From assembly GCF_002099425.1 (NCBI RefSeq), contig NW_018344337.1, positions 372,001-436,000 of the forward strand: 64,000 nucleotides of DNA, read 5' to 3'. The notes under the pieces were generated by a model, which saw only the letters and a list, made by a program, of their open reading frames with translations, was not told the origin of the DNA and ran no database searches. This document shows positions 23,701 through 34,749 of the stretch, in pieces. Every line of letters starts with the position of its first letter. Within the stretch, counting starts at the first letter, position 1. Made by a program: the position numbers and the translations under genes. The stretch comes from Phascolarctos cinereus. Lineage: Eukaryota; Chordata; Mammalia; Diprotodontia; Phascolarctidae.

Positions 23701-24501
23701 TATGATTTCTTGTTTGACCCAATCATTTTTTAGGATTAGATTATTTAGTTTCCAATTTTTTTTAGTCTATCTTTCCATGGCCCTTTATTACACATAATTT
23801 TTATTGCATCATGATCTGAAAAGGATGCATTTAATATTTCTGCCTTTCTGCATAGGATTGTGAGGTTTTTATGCCCTTTTACATGGTCAGTTTTTGTGTA
23901 TGTGCCATGTACCACTGAGAAAAAAGTATATTCCTTTCTATCCCCATTCAGTTTTCTCCAGAGGTCTATCATACCTAACTTTTCTAATGTTCTATTCACC
24001 TCCTTAACTTCTTTCTTGTTTATTTTGTGGTTAGATTTATCTAGTCAGAGAGGGGGTTCAGGTCCCCACTAGTATAGTTTTGCTGTCTATTTCTTTCTGT
24101 AACTCCCTGAACTTCTCCTCTAAGAATCTGGATGGTATACCATTTGGTGCATATATGTTTAGTAATGATATTACTTCATTGTCTATGGTGCCTTTTAGCA
24201 GGATGTAGTTTCCTTCCTTATCTCTTTTGATTAGATCTATTTTTGCTTTTGCTTTGTCTGAGATCAGGATTGCTACCCCTGCTTTTTTTACTTCAGCTGA
24301 AGCATAATATATTCTACTCCAGCCTTTTACCTTTACCCTGTATGTGTCACTCTTTTTCAAATGTGTTTCCTGTAAACAACATATTGTAGGATTATGGTTT
24401 TTAATCCATTCTGCAATCCATTTCCTTTTATGGGAGAGTTCATCCCATTCACATTCACAGTTATGATTACTATCTGTGTCTTTTTCTCCATTTTCCCCCA
24501 T
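20730..24501 (-). pseudogene. L1 ORF2, endonuclease-reverse transcriptase, broken
   Basis: ORF2 nicks target DNA and reverse-transcribes L1 RNA. Endonuclease signatures are CECEWDELSHKRKWIAEWIK, ICCLQETHLKKSDTYRV and GVAILISDKAKAKIDLI (24501-24058), and FSDHDAIKI (about 23810), which keeps the SDH catalytic motif. The RT palm is intact locally: [16 protein letters not shown], then [19 protein letters not shown] (22572-22400) with the FADD pair. The thumb and C-terminal part follow ([16 protein letters not shown], 21958-21374; LKIERMSINWETAEQ, about 20930). I count about eight breaks between open blocks, too many for function. The start is placed at MGENGEKD, 24501, and an upstream start is possible. 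Confidence 0.85.
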
Positions 24502-25080
24502 TTATGTTTTTTTTCTCCTTTCCCCCTTCACTAGTGTTTTGCTTTTGACACCACCTCCTTCAGTCCCTCCTCCCTTTATTATCCCTTTCCCTTTTCTTCC
24601 CCTTTCTTACTGCTTCTTCCCTCCCTTCTTCCCCCCTCCCTTTTCTTTCCCCTTTTCCCTCCTACTGCCTATAGGGCAAGTTAGATTTCTATACCTAACT
24701 GATTATGTTATTGCCCTTCTTGAGCCAAATCTGATGAGAGTAAGGTTCAAACAATGCTCACCCCCTCCCTTCTTTCCCTCTGCTGTAATAGGATTTTGTG
24801 TCTTTTCCTGTAATGTAATTTACCCTTGTCTGCCTCCTCCTTTCTCAGTACATTTTCTAAGATCAGATTGATCCACTTATTTGGATCCATTTAACCCACT
24901 TGATTAGATTTTTTTTATCATTACATCAAAGTCAACTAATATCCACCCTCTTTATGTATACTCCTTTAAACAGGTGTAATAACAATACAGTTCTCAAGGT
25001 TGCAAGTCATATTCCCTTGTAGGGATTAAACAGCCCCCCTTATTAACAACATATTGTATCTTTCTGTCCCATTTACCTTT

Positions 25081-26096
25081 TTAGTCTTCTTGAGTCTGTA
25101 CTTGAAGATCAAATTTTTTGTTGAGCTCTGGTCTTTTTATCAGGAAAGTTTGGAAGTCTTATTTTGTTAATATCCATCTCCTCCCTTGAAAAATGATGCT
25201 CATTTTTGCTGGGTAGTTGATCCTTGGCTGCATTCCAAGCTCCTTTGCCTTACAGAATATCATGTTCCATGCCCTGTGGTCTTTTAATGTAGAAGCTGCA
25301 AGGTCCTGTGTAATCCTGACTGTGGTTCCATGATATTTAAATTGTTTCTTTCTGGCTGCTTGCAGCACCTTCTCTTTCATCTGGTAATTTTGGAATTTTG
25401 CTATTATATTCCTTGGCGTTGTCAATTTGGGATCTCTTTCAGGTGGTGAGGTGGATTCTTTCTATGGTTATTTTCCCTTCTGGTTCTAGGACTTCGGGCA
25501 GTTTTCCTTTATGATTTCCTGAAAGATACTGTCCAGGCTCTTTTTTTCATCATGATTTTCAGGTAGTCCAATAATTTTTAAATTGTCTCTCCTGATCGAT
25601 TTTCCAGGTGGTTGTTTTACATGAGGTATTTTATTTTCATCTTTTTTTCATTTTTTTGTTTCTGTTTGACTGATTCTTGCTCTCTCATAGAGACATTAGT
25701 TTCCATTTGTCCAATTCTAGTTTTTAACAGATTGTTTTCTTCTGTTAGTTTTTGTACTTCCTTCTTCAATTGGCCAATTGTGTTTTTTAGGGACTTGTTT
25801 TCTTCAGTGTACTTTTTTTTCCTTTTGCCAATTGTGTTTTTTAGGGACTTGTTTTCTTCAGTGTATTTTTTTCCAATTGGCCAATTGTTTTTTGAAGGAC
25901 TCTTCTACCTCTCTCATTTGACTTTAAAATCCTTCTTGAGCTCTTCTAAGAAGGCTTTTTGGGCTTCAGACCAGTTCATATTCCCTTTTGTTGTTGCAGA
26001 TGTGGGTTTGTTGACAATGTTGTCCTCTTCAGAATTTCTGTCTTGATCTTCACTCTTCTCATAATATGAATCTATGGTATGTTTCTTTTTACTCAT
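25081..26096 (-). pseudogene. L1 ORF1, RNA-binding chaperone, broken
   Basis: Starts MSKKKHTIDSYYEKSEDQDR at 26096. A coiled coil follows: AQKAFLEELKKDFK, then tandem EENKSLKNTIG-type repeats at 25905-25740. Then come the RRM-like segment (LKIIGLPE-like near 25575) and the C-terminal domain (QAARKKQFKYHGTTVRITQD, AWNMIFCKAKELGMQPRINY, PAKMSIIFQGRRW; 25425-25159). It stops at TAA 25081-25083. Frameshifts separate the blocks. ORF1 protein of L1 trimerises through the coiled coil and binds RNA. Confidence 0.85.
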
Positions 26097-26892
26097 GGTG
26101 TTTCTTTATTCCCTGGCCTTTAAAGAGATTGAGCTCTCCTGCTGGGGAACAGAGGGCACTGACCCAAGCTTCTTGTGTTGGGAGCCTAGGTCTTGGTCAC
26201 TGGCTTTGTGTGCTGGGGCCTCTTATGCTGGCAATTGGAGGCTGTAGGTTTCTGGCAGCTTACCTGTGTTGGGCTGGAATCAGCAAGGCTGGAACTTTCA
26301 GGCAATTCTAGGTTGCCTGCTTTTCCTTTCCTTTAGCTTTCTTCAGCTCCTTTTAGATGGGTGCTGCAGGTGTTTATCTGCCTGGGGCCCCTGCAGTGCT
26401 GCTCCCTCATTTCTGCTAATGCACTGGGAGATTCCTTTGTGGTAGAGTGCGAGGCACCTGGTGGTTTTCTGAGCTGGTTTCCACCTGTTCCCCGCCCCAC
26501 TGAGGCACTCAGAGGTCCAGGTGTTGGTGTTTGCCTGCTCTACCACCTGGGCTTCAGGATTTCTTCACAATTGGAGGCTGCAGGGCTCGACAGCTCACCT
26601 GGTGTTGGGTTGGAATCAGCAAGGCTGGGGCTTTAGGAAGCCTTTAGTTTGTTTTCTTCTCCTTTCAGATGAATGCTGCAGGGAGCTTATCTGCCTAGGG
26701 CCCTTTGTAGTGCTGCTTCCCTTATTTTTGCTGAGGCACTGGGTGACCATTTGCTGGGCTGTTGCACTGCTGTTCCTCATCTTCTAGTTCAGCTGTTCCA
26801 GGGTTTTCTTCTGGGGTTATATTTTCTGGGTTTTCAGAGGTTGATAGGGGAGAATGAGAGTGACTACCTTTTTATTCTGCCTTCTTGGCTGA
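26097..26892 (-). promoter_or_regulatory. L1 5'UTR/internal promoter region with tandem units
   Basis: About 800 bp and GC-richer than its surroundings. Two units of about 310-330 bp can be seen: tggaggctgtaggtttctgg (26241) and tggaggctgcagggctcgac (26573) each lead to gctggaatcagcaaggctgg-type sequence. gggtgctgcaggtgtttatc (26358) and gaatgctgcagggagcttat (26671) each lead to ctgcctrgggccc and ctgctnaygcactgggwga. L1 5'UTRs act as internal promoters; promoter function here is inferred from position. Confidence 0.6.
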
Positions 26893-26907
26893 TTTGCTCA
26901 TTTTTCT
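26893..26907 (+). repeat. target-site duplication of full-length L1, right copy
   Basis: TTTGCTCATTTTTCT, partner of 20338-20355. Confidence 0.7.
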
Positions 26908-27370
26908 AGCCTATTTCTTCTTGACTTTGTATTTTTTTTTTGATAATTATTTTTTTTTAGTTTTCAACTTAGTGTACAAAACTTTAGTTTTATACTTTAT
27001 GTTAAAGTTGAGTTCTGCTCTCCTGGAGTTCAGGAAGCATTGTTCTAAGCTTTAGGCTTGTTCATGCTTCTGTTTTCAGTTCTAGTTTTGGACTCCTACA
27101 AGTTTTTGATGTTTTCAAGGTTGTGTGATCCTAGCAGAGGTCTGGTCATTATTCTTCTGGTGTGTGTTCAGGAATGGCTCTGTTCTCTAATTTACCTGTC
27201 TCTGATACTTCACCCTTATGGAGTAATAGAAGAGTAGAAATCCTAGTCACCTAGTCCTAACTTTTCGTTATCAATTGTTTGCCTAGAAAGATAGGTGCTA
27301 TAAACATTTTAGAACATTACAGTCTTTAACTTTTTCCCCTAATTGTCATGAAAAATAAATCTTGTAGTGG
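26908..27370 (-). mobile_element. probable 5' side of the old L1 interrupted by the full-length L1
   Basis: Continues from the TSD. The stretch ctcctggagttcaggaagca, gttctaagctttaggcttgt resembles L1 5'UTR sequence in the window (ggagttcagagggcac...agcttcttgtgc). Low conservation. Confidence 0.4.
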
Positions 27371-28440
27371 TATTGCTTCGTTAAGAGCATAGGAAGTTTA
27401 ATAACATTGGGCATAATTCCAGATTGTTCTCTAAAATGTTTGGATCAGTACACAATTCCACCAACAGTGAATGTGTCCCAATTTTTCCATATCGCATCCA
27501 GCATTTGTCACTTTCTCTTTCAATCATTTTAGTCAATTTGATAGGTATAAATTGATATCTCAAGATTGTTTTAATTTGCATTTCACTATTTAATAAGTAT
27601 TTAGAACTTTTTTTCATATGACTATAAATTGTTTTGATTTCTTCATTGGAAACTATCCATATCCTTTGAACTTTATCAGTTGGGGGTTGATTTGTTTTCT
27701 TACACATTTGACATAGTTCTTTTTATATTTGAGATATGACATCTCTATCTGAGAAACTGTGTATAAAACTTTTCCGGATTTTCTGCTTTTCTTTTGATCT
27801 TCACTTCATTTGCTTTATTTGTGCAAATCCTTTTTAATTAAATACAATATACATTACCTATTTTACATCTGTGTTCTCTGTCTCTTGTTTATTCATGAGT
27901 ATTCACATATGCATAAGTCTAATAAATAATATGTCCTACGTTTTTCTAATTTTCCAGTTATATCTCTCTTTATATTTAGGTCATGTGTCCATTTTGACCT
28001 TATCTTGGTAAATAATGTAAGATACTGGTAAGATATAGTTTCTGCCATATTGCTATCCACTTTTGCCAAGAATTTTTGTCAAATAATTAATTCTTATCTC
28101 AAACTTTTAAGTGTTTACACTTGTCGAATACAAGGTTATTATATTTATTTGCTGCTGTAAATTGTATGTCTAATCAGTTCCACTGATCTGCCTTTGTGTT
28201 TCTTAGTTCCAGGTAGTTTTGAGAATTAGTGCCTTATAGTATAGTTTAGGACCAGGTACTGCTAAGCCTCCTTCCTTTTCGTTTTGTTTATTAGTTCCTT
28301 TTATATTCTTGACTTCTTATTCTTCCAGATGAATTTTGTTATTTATTTCCAATTCAATAAAATAATTTTTGGTAGTTTAATTGGGATAGCATTGAACATA
28401 TAAATTAGTTCAGGTAAAATTGTCACTTTTTTTTTATTAT
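27371..28440 (-). mobile_element. old L1, ORF2 C-terminal fragment
   Basis: Minus strand encodes SLLVELCTDPNILENNLELC and IERESDKCWMRYGKIGTH (27707-27381), matching the ORF2 C-terminal region, and continues leftward-equivalent ORF2 blocks up to about 28440 (gagcaattcagaatg). Highly diverged from the other L1 copies. Confidence 0.75.
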
Positions 28441-28499
28441 TATTTTGGCTGTACCTCCCCGTGAGCAATTCAGAATGTAATAGTAAGGAAGACCTAAGG

Positions 28500-31257
28500 C
28501 TTAGAACAACATCATCCACAATTCAGGATTAAAACTTTATTATAATATTAAGATGCCAAAAATATAATAAAACAAAATGCGAATAAAAATGAGTAATCTC
28601 AAATGACCAAAAGCCCACAAAGAGCCTTTGGAAGAATTTAAAAAGAATTTTAAAAATCAAATAAGAGAGATCGAGGGAAAATTAGGAAAAAAAATAAAAG
28701 CAATCCAAGAAAATTATGAAAAGAAAGTCAACCAATGTGAATGAAAGATGGAAAATCTTAAGGAAGGAAATAACTCCTTGATAACTAGAATTGGGCAAAT
28801 GGAATTAAATGTTCTTATAAGACACCAAGAAATTATAAAACTAGGAAAAATAGAAGAGAATTTGAAACCTCTCACTAGAAAAGCAACTGATTTGGAGAAG
28901 AGAATGAGGAAACACAATATAAAAATTGTTGAACTACCTGAAATTCTTAATTAAAAAAAAAATCTGGGTACAATATTATAAGCAATTATTAAGGGAAATT
29001 AACTTTAAGATGTAGAACAAGAGGATCCAGTAGAAATAGAAAAATATCTACCATTCATCAGCTGAAAGAGGTCCCATTCAGAAAACTTACAGGAATGTGT
29101 AGCCAAGTTTCAAAACTCCCAGGTTAAGGAGAAAATATTGCAAGCAATAAGAAAAAAATATTTAATACTTTGGAAATACAGTCAAGATTTCAGAAAATCT
29201 AACAGCTACCACACTAAAAAACTATAGGTTTTGGAACATTATATTTTGAACATCAAAAGATCTGCAGTTGCATCCAAGAATAATTTACATAACAAAGTTG
29301 AGTGTAATCCTGAATGAAAAAATAATAGGCATTTGACAGACTGAAGGATTTTCAGGTATTTGTAACAAAGCGTACAGAACTCAATGGAAAATTTGATATA
29401 AAATTTCCAGAAGAAATATAAGGAAAATATTAAAGACAATAAGGCACTTTTTAAGGTCAAATTGTTTATGTATTATATATGAAAATTTTATCAGTATCTT
29501 AGAATTGTCATCATTAATAAGATAGTTTGAAAGAAAGGTGGGTTGAGTTGTGTATGATGAGGTGATTCTAAAAACAAAATTTGGCAGGAAAAGGTAAAAA
29601 GGAACAATTATCTTATAAAAATGCAGTATTAAAAGAAGACCCTAGTATAGAGGAAGCAGGTGTGGGTAGAGGGCTCTTAATGTCGGAACCTTACTTTCAT
29701 CTGGGTTGAAGAGGAAACAAAATATACATCTGGAGTAGCGTAGAAGTTTTCTGAATTTATGGAAAGATGAGAAAATTGGGGTAAGTGTAGGGGAGTAACT
29801 TTTAGAAGGGTATATACATTAAGATTAAGAGAATGGGGGGAGAAAGGTAGTTAAAATAATGAATAGGAGGGTAAAGAGAGACTATAAGATAACAGGGATA
29901 GGGTAAAAAGAGAGGCTAAGAAGGAAAAGATAAGTAAAAAGATGAAGGGAAATTCACTAATTGCAATTGTAATTTTGAATATGAATGGAATAAACTTGTT
30001 CATGTAACAAAAACAGGTATCAGAATGGATTAAAAATCAGAATCCAACAATATGTTGTTTATAAGAAATATTTAAGAGAGATAAATATTTAAGAACACAC
30101 ACCAAGTTAAAATGTAAGGTTGGAGTAAAATTTATTATGCTTTAGCTGATGCAAAAAAGGCAGGGGTAGCAATTATGATCTCAGACAAAGTTATAGCTGG
30201 AATAGATTTAATTAAAGGAGATTAACAGGGTAACTATATCAATACAGAACTATATGCACCACATGACATAGCATCTAAATTTTTAAAAGAAAAGTTAAAT
30301 GAATTATTGATGGAGATCGATAATTGTCCAGTAATGCTGGAGGACTTTAATTTTCCCCTCTCAGAAGCTAGATAAATCTAACCAAAAAATAAATAAGAAA
30401 GAAGTCAAGGTAGTGAATAGAATTTTAGATAAGCTTGAAATGATAGATATCTGGAAAGAATTAAATGGAAATAGAGAATATACCTTTTTCTCAGCAGTTC
30501 ATGGTTCCTTTACAAAGATTCATTGACCATATTTAGTACATAAAGATTTTGTAGTTAAAAGCTGAAATGCAGACATATTAAAAGTATCCTTTTCATACCA
30601 CAATACAATAAATATTATATATAATAAGAGACCACAGAAACATAGATTAAAACTAATTGGAGATTAAACAGCCTAATCTTAAAGAATGAGTCAGTTAAAG
30701 AACAAATCATAGGATCAATGATTTCTTTAAAAAGAATTAAAATAATGAGACAACTTATCAAAACAAAAGCAAGGATCAGAGGAAATTTTATATCTCTAAA
30801 TGCTTCCCTTAGCAAAATAGAAAAAGAGCAGAATAATGGGTTGGTTATGCAATTAAAAAAAGATGAGAGAAAAAATGAACTGAATTCCTCAATTACACAC
30901 TAAATTGGAAATCCTAAAAATTAAAGGTGAGATTAATAAAACTAAATGTCAAAAAAATTGAATTAATAAATAAAATTAGGCATTTCTTTTATAAAAAAAA
31001 ACAAAATAAATAAATAATTGGTTAATTTAATTTAAAAAAAGAAGAAAGCCAAATCACTAGTATCAGAAATGAAAGGGGTGAATATATCGTTCAGAAAGAC
31101 AAAATTAAAGCAGTTATAAGGAGTTATTTTGCCCATATATGCCAGTAAATTTAACAACGTAAGTGAAGTGGAAGAATATTTACAAAAATATAAATTGTTT
31201 AGATTAGCAGATGAAGAAATAGAATATCTAAATACACTTATTTTAGAAAAAGAAATT
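28500..31257 (+). mobile_element. old plus-strand L1, segment 1 (ORF1, spacer, ORF2 start)
   Basis: ORF1 spans about 28600-29440: coiled coil MENLKEGNNSLITRIGQMEL and KATDLEKRMRKHNIKIVELP (RRM entry). A degraded C-terminal domain follows. The spacer runs 29450-29950. ORF2 starts near 29960 and the endonuclease reads WSKIYYALADAKKAGVAIMI with SDKVIAGIDLIKGD (30120-30225), then LEMIDIWKELNGNREYTFF (about 30440). It stops at 31257 in NTLILEKEI, where a later insertion begins; the frame resumes at 35611. Confidence 0.8.
31245..31257 (+). repeat. target-site duplication of L1-VANGL1 block, left copy
   Basis: AGAAAAAGAAATT, repeated exactly at 35611-35623. Confidence 0.8.
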
Positions 31258-32086
31258 GAGATTTCTGCTTCTGGGAGCCAAGATGGTAGAGTGAAAAGGT
31301 AGTCGCTCTCACTCTCCCCTATCAACCTCTGAAAACCCAGAAAATATAACCCCAGAAGAAAACCCTGGAACAGCTGAACTAGAAGATGAGGAACAGCAGT
31401 GCAACAGCCCAGCAAATGGTCACCCAGTGCCTCAGCAAAAATAAGGGAAGCAGCACTACAAAGGGCCCTAGGCAGATAAGCTTCCTGCAGCATTCATCTG
31501 AAAGGAGATGAAGGACACAACTTAAAGTCTTCCTAAAGCCCCAGCCTTGCTGGTTCCAGCCCAACTCCAGGTGAGCTGTCTGAGCCCTGCAGCCTCCAAT
31601 TGGCAACCAGGAAGAAATCCTGAAGCCAGGTGGTAGAGCAGGCAAACACCAACACCTGGACCTCTGAGTGCCTCAGTAGGGGCGGGGGAACAGGTGGAGG
31701 CCAGCTCGGAAAACCACCAGGTGCCTCTGCACTCTACCACAAAGGAATCTCCCAGTGCATTAGCAAAAATGAGGGAGGCAGCACTGCAAGGGGCCCCAGG
31801 CACATAAACACCCTGCAGCACCCATCTAAAAGGAGCTGAAGAAAGCTAAAGGAAAGGAAAAGCAGGCAACCTACAATTGCCAGAAAGTTCCAGCCTTGCT
31901 GATTCCAGCCTAACACCAGGTAAGCTGCCAGAAACCTACAGCCTCCAATTGCCAGCATAAGAGGCCCCAGCACACAAAGCCAGTGACCAAGACCTAGGCT
32001 CCCAACACAAGAAGCTTGGGTCAGTGCCCTCTGTTCCCCAGCAAGAGAGCTCAATCTCTTTAAAGGCCAGAGAATAAAGAAACACC
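31258..32086 (+). promoter_or_regulatory. L1 5'UTR/internal promoter region
   Basis: Begins tctgcttctgggagccaaga tggtagagtg and ends just before the ORF1 ATG. It carries the same duplicated unit as 26097-26892: peptides of the opposite strand, MLQEAYLPRALCSAASLIFA and MLQGVYVPGAPCSAASLIFA, show the two copies directly. Confidence 0.65.
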
Positions 32087-33121
32087 ATGAGTAAAAAGAA
32101 ACATACCATTGATTCATATTATGAGAAGAGTGAAGATCAAGACAGAAATTCTGAAGAGGACAACATTGTCAACAAACCCACATCTGCAACATCAAAAGGG
32201 AATATGAACTGGTCTGAAGCCCAAAAAGCCTTCTTAGAAGAGCTCAAGAAGGATTTTAAAAGTCAAGTGAGAGAGGTAGAAGAGTCCTTAAAAAATACAA
32301 TTGGCCAATTGGAAATAAAGTACACTGAAGAAAACAAGTCCCTAAAAAACACAATTGGCAAACTGGAAAAAAAGTACACTGAAGAAAACAAATCCCTTAA
32401 AAATTCAATTGGTCAACTGGGGAAGGAAGTACAAAAACTAACAGAAGAAAACAATCTGTAAAAACTAGAATTGGACAAATAGAAACTAATGACTCTATGG
32501 GAGAGCAAGAATCAGTCAAACAGAAACAAAAAAATGAAAAAACAGATGAAAACATAAAATACCTCATTGGTAAAAGAACCAACCTGAAAAATCGATTCAG
32601 GAGAGACAATTTAAAAATTATTGGACTGCCTGATAATCATGATGAAAAAAAGAGCCTGGACAGTATCTTTCAGGAAATCATAAAGGAAAACTGCCCAGAA
32701 GTCCTAGAACCATAAGGCAAAATAACCACAGAAAGAATACACCGCTCAACACTTGAAATAGATCCCAAATTGAAAACACCAAGGAATATAAAGGCAAAAT
32801 TCCAAGAATTATCAGATTAAAGAGAAGGTGCTGCAAGCAGCCAGAAGGAAACAATTTAAATGTCATGGAACCACAGCCAGGATTACACAGGACCTTGCAG
32901 CTTCTACATTAAAAGACCGCAGGGCATGGAACATGATATTCTGTAAGGCAAAGGAGCTTGGATTGCAGCCAAGGATCAACTACCCAGCAAAAATGAGCAT
33001 GATTTTTCAAGAGAGGAGGTGGATATTCAACAAAATAGGAGACTTCCAAACCTTTCTGATGAATAGACCAGAGCTCAACAAAAAATTTGATCTTCAAGTA
33101 CAAGATTCAAGAAAGACATAA
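32087..33121 (+). pseudogene. L1 ORF1, nearly intact, about three breaks
   Basis: Starts MSKKKHTIDSYYEKSEDQDR and ends DLQVQDSRKT-stop at 33119-33121. The coiled coil holds tandem 18-residue repeats (SLKNTIGQLEIKYTEENK, then SLKNTIGKLEKKYTEENK) at 32285-32392. After a loss of one base near 32459 the frame changes; MGEQESVKQKQKNEK then leads to the RRM-like block RDNLKIIGLPDNHDEKKSLD (about 32610). The C-terminal domain is QAARRKQFKCHGTTARITQD, AWNMIFCKAKELGLQPRINY, PAKMSMIFQERRW (32828-33050). The product would be the L1 RNA-binding protein of about 344 residues. It is the least decayed LINE frame in the window. Confidence 0.88.
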
Positions 33122-33124
33122 AAA

Positions 33125-33912
33125 GGTGCCAGGTGAACCAGGAGTTGCTGCCTCTGCCCTGATGCTGAATGTTCTCTACTGTGTGTTTTCTGGAGCCCCA
33201 GAATCTGGACTTCCCTAGGGAGTGGCTCTCCCAGCACCAATGCCAAATAGACCTGGACCAGGGTGAAGACAGGGGAAATATGAAGGAGATGATGGAGAGA
33301 TAGGATGTGGACACCATAGAGAAGCCAATAAGGAAAACACAAACAGAAAAATGAAGATCCGTAAGAGGGGCCAGAATAAAAAGATCCAAAGCATTTCCAC
33401 TGTCTGATGATGGAAAAAGGTCCCAATGAGAAGGATGAGGAGTTTAAATACCACTGAGATGAAGAGTCCCTTGTACATTGTACCACATGGTTCCTGCTCA
33501 TCCTGCCATAGAACTGAGGGTAAGAGAATGAAGGCAATGGAGGCAAGGAAAGTAAGATCCAAGGCTGTACCCACGTCAGGCCCTGATAGTATTTGCAATC
33601 CAGTCCAAAGCTATCCTCCATGTCCTTGCTGATCCTAGTAATATCCTCTGGGAGATGCTATGTTTGGAGATGCCAGTGGTGGCTGTGGTGGTTTCTCCCC
33701 AAATGTCATCCTGCACTTCCTCTGTTCGAGTGAAATCATTCCCCAATAGTAGTTCTGCTGGAGGAGCCTGAATGGTGACAGCTTTTTTTGCAACAGCTGC
33801 CCTCTTTATTTCAGGGGGATTTGTATCTCCATTTCTCACCCCCCTATGTGTGAGATTTCCTGGAGTGACGTGAATAGTAAGAATATCCAGAGTATGTACA
33901 TTCGGTATGCAT
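33125..33912 (-). pseudogene. VANGL1: VANGL1 partial copy, 5' half, broken
   Basis: VANGL1 is a four-pass membrane protein of planar cell polarity. Minus strand from 33912: the start codon and first residues read [20 protein letters not shown] (parent: [20 protein letters not shown]). Next come [29 protein letters not shown] and [14 protein letters not shown] (33770-33650), [10 protein letters not shown] (33621), then [40 protein letters not shown] (33545-33450) and, in another frame, [10 protein letters not shown]. Homology fades near parent residue 260 of about 524, at the join with L1 ORF1. It has an early stop (after SHT) and at least four frame changes. No intron is visible over about 790 bp, which suggests an mRNA origin. 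VANGL1 rather than VANGL2 because [14 protein letters not shown] is VANGL1-specific. Confidence 0.88.
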
Positions 33913-34450
33913 AGCAGAGGGCCCCTTGCCTTTGGGGAGGGGGTGTTGGTGTTCCTTGGGAGAAAAGGACCACCACTATCATGTTTTTCAGCAAGGGTAC
34001 TCTTGAGACATGGGGGAGGAGTCTGGGAATTGGAGGAGTGGTCTTCTAATGCTTTGACCTCAAGAAAGGCTATGAAAGAGATACATTAACCTGCAAGACT
34101 GCTTGGAAATCAGGTTACATATGATTAGAAGAAACCGCAACTCACTAACACTAAGTTAAAAGCCTGTGGTTAACTGTGGATTAAAGTAGATGAGGAGGGC
34201 TTTTCTTGGAGGTAAGGGATATGTAAAAACCAATTAAAAAAAAGATTCCTCCCACAGCATGGAGTGTGTTTGCCTGACCTATGGTATAAAATTCCATTTC
34301 TCAAAAGGAAAAAAAATAGCTTAGGAGAAGAACATTTGGCCCAGATGTTGCAAAAAGGGCCAGGTTCCTTTAAATGTTGATGGATAAGTTGTTGGGCTTT
34401 AAATGTTTTTGGCTAATAGGTTTCCTGTCCTCAGGAAAACCTGCCTTAAA
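33913..34450. other. unassigned DNA upstream of the VANGL1 start codon
   Basis: Lies between the VANGL1 ATG (minus strand) and an L2 tail. It could hold VANGL1 5'UTR or flanking sequence. I see no open frame with homology, no L1 motif and no CpG richness. Near 34230-34330 there are A-rich stretches. Confidence 0.4.
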
Positions 34451-34454
34451 AGTC

Positions 34455-34590
34455 AGTGAATCAGCTAGCATGTATTAAGTACTTAAGAGGACACCAAGTA
34501 CTATGCTAAGAGCTGGAGAAACAAGCAAAGGTGAAAAATAAAGACAGCTTCTCCTCTCAAGGTGCGTATAGTCTAATGGGAATGGTGAGA
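34455..34590 (-). mobile_element. L2 3' end
   Basis: gtattaagtacttaagagga, accaagtactatgctaagag, ctggagaaacaag and ctcctctcaaggtgcgtata match the reversed L2 tail. Confidence 0.65.
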
Positions 34591-34749
34591 GGAAATATCT
34601 AGATATATTCAAGATATGCATAGAGGATATGAACGTAATTTATGAGGGGAAGGCATTAGCAGCTAGGGGAACCAGAAAAGCCTTTATTTCCCCTAGTTTC
34701 TCTCTGAGCCTAGGTCAGTGCATAGTTTGCTGTAGGCTCTTAATAAGTT

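Larger units (their letters stand above)
20356..26892 (-). mobile_element. full-length L1 LINE
   Basis: A 6.5-kb element with every part in order on the minus strand: 5'UTR (26892-26097), ORF1 (26096-25081), a 580-bp spacer, ORF2 (24501 to about 20730), 3'UTR and poly-A (20380-20356), bounded by a TSD. It is the only L1 in the window without a large internal deletion. Both reading frames have several stops and frameshifts, so it is inactive. Homologous pieces elsewhere in the window (31258-33124, 9528-12846) show the same 5'UTR type. Confidence 0.93.

Noticed and set aside
24476-24871. 131-codon + frame rich in P, F and L
   Set aside because: Antisense of the polypurine spacer between L1 ORF1 and ORF2.
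31032-32117. Minus-strand frames of 99-153 codons
   Set aside because: Antisense of the L1 5'UTR; open because of base composition. Useful only for showing the duplicated 5'UTR unit.
33094-33621. 175-codon minus frame that looks like a membrane protein
   Set aside because: Only parts of it are in the VANGL1 frame ([20 protein letters not shown]); the rest is a shifted frame of the VANGL1 pseudogene, not an intact gene.
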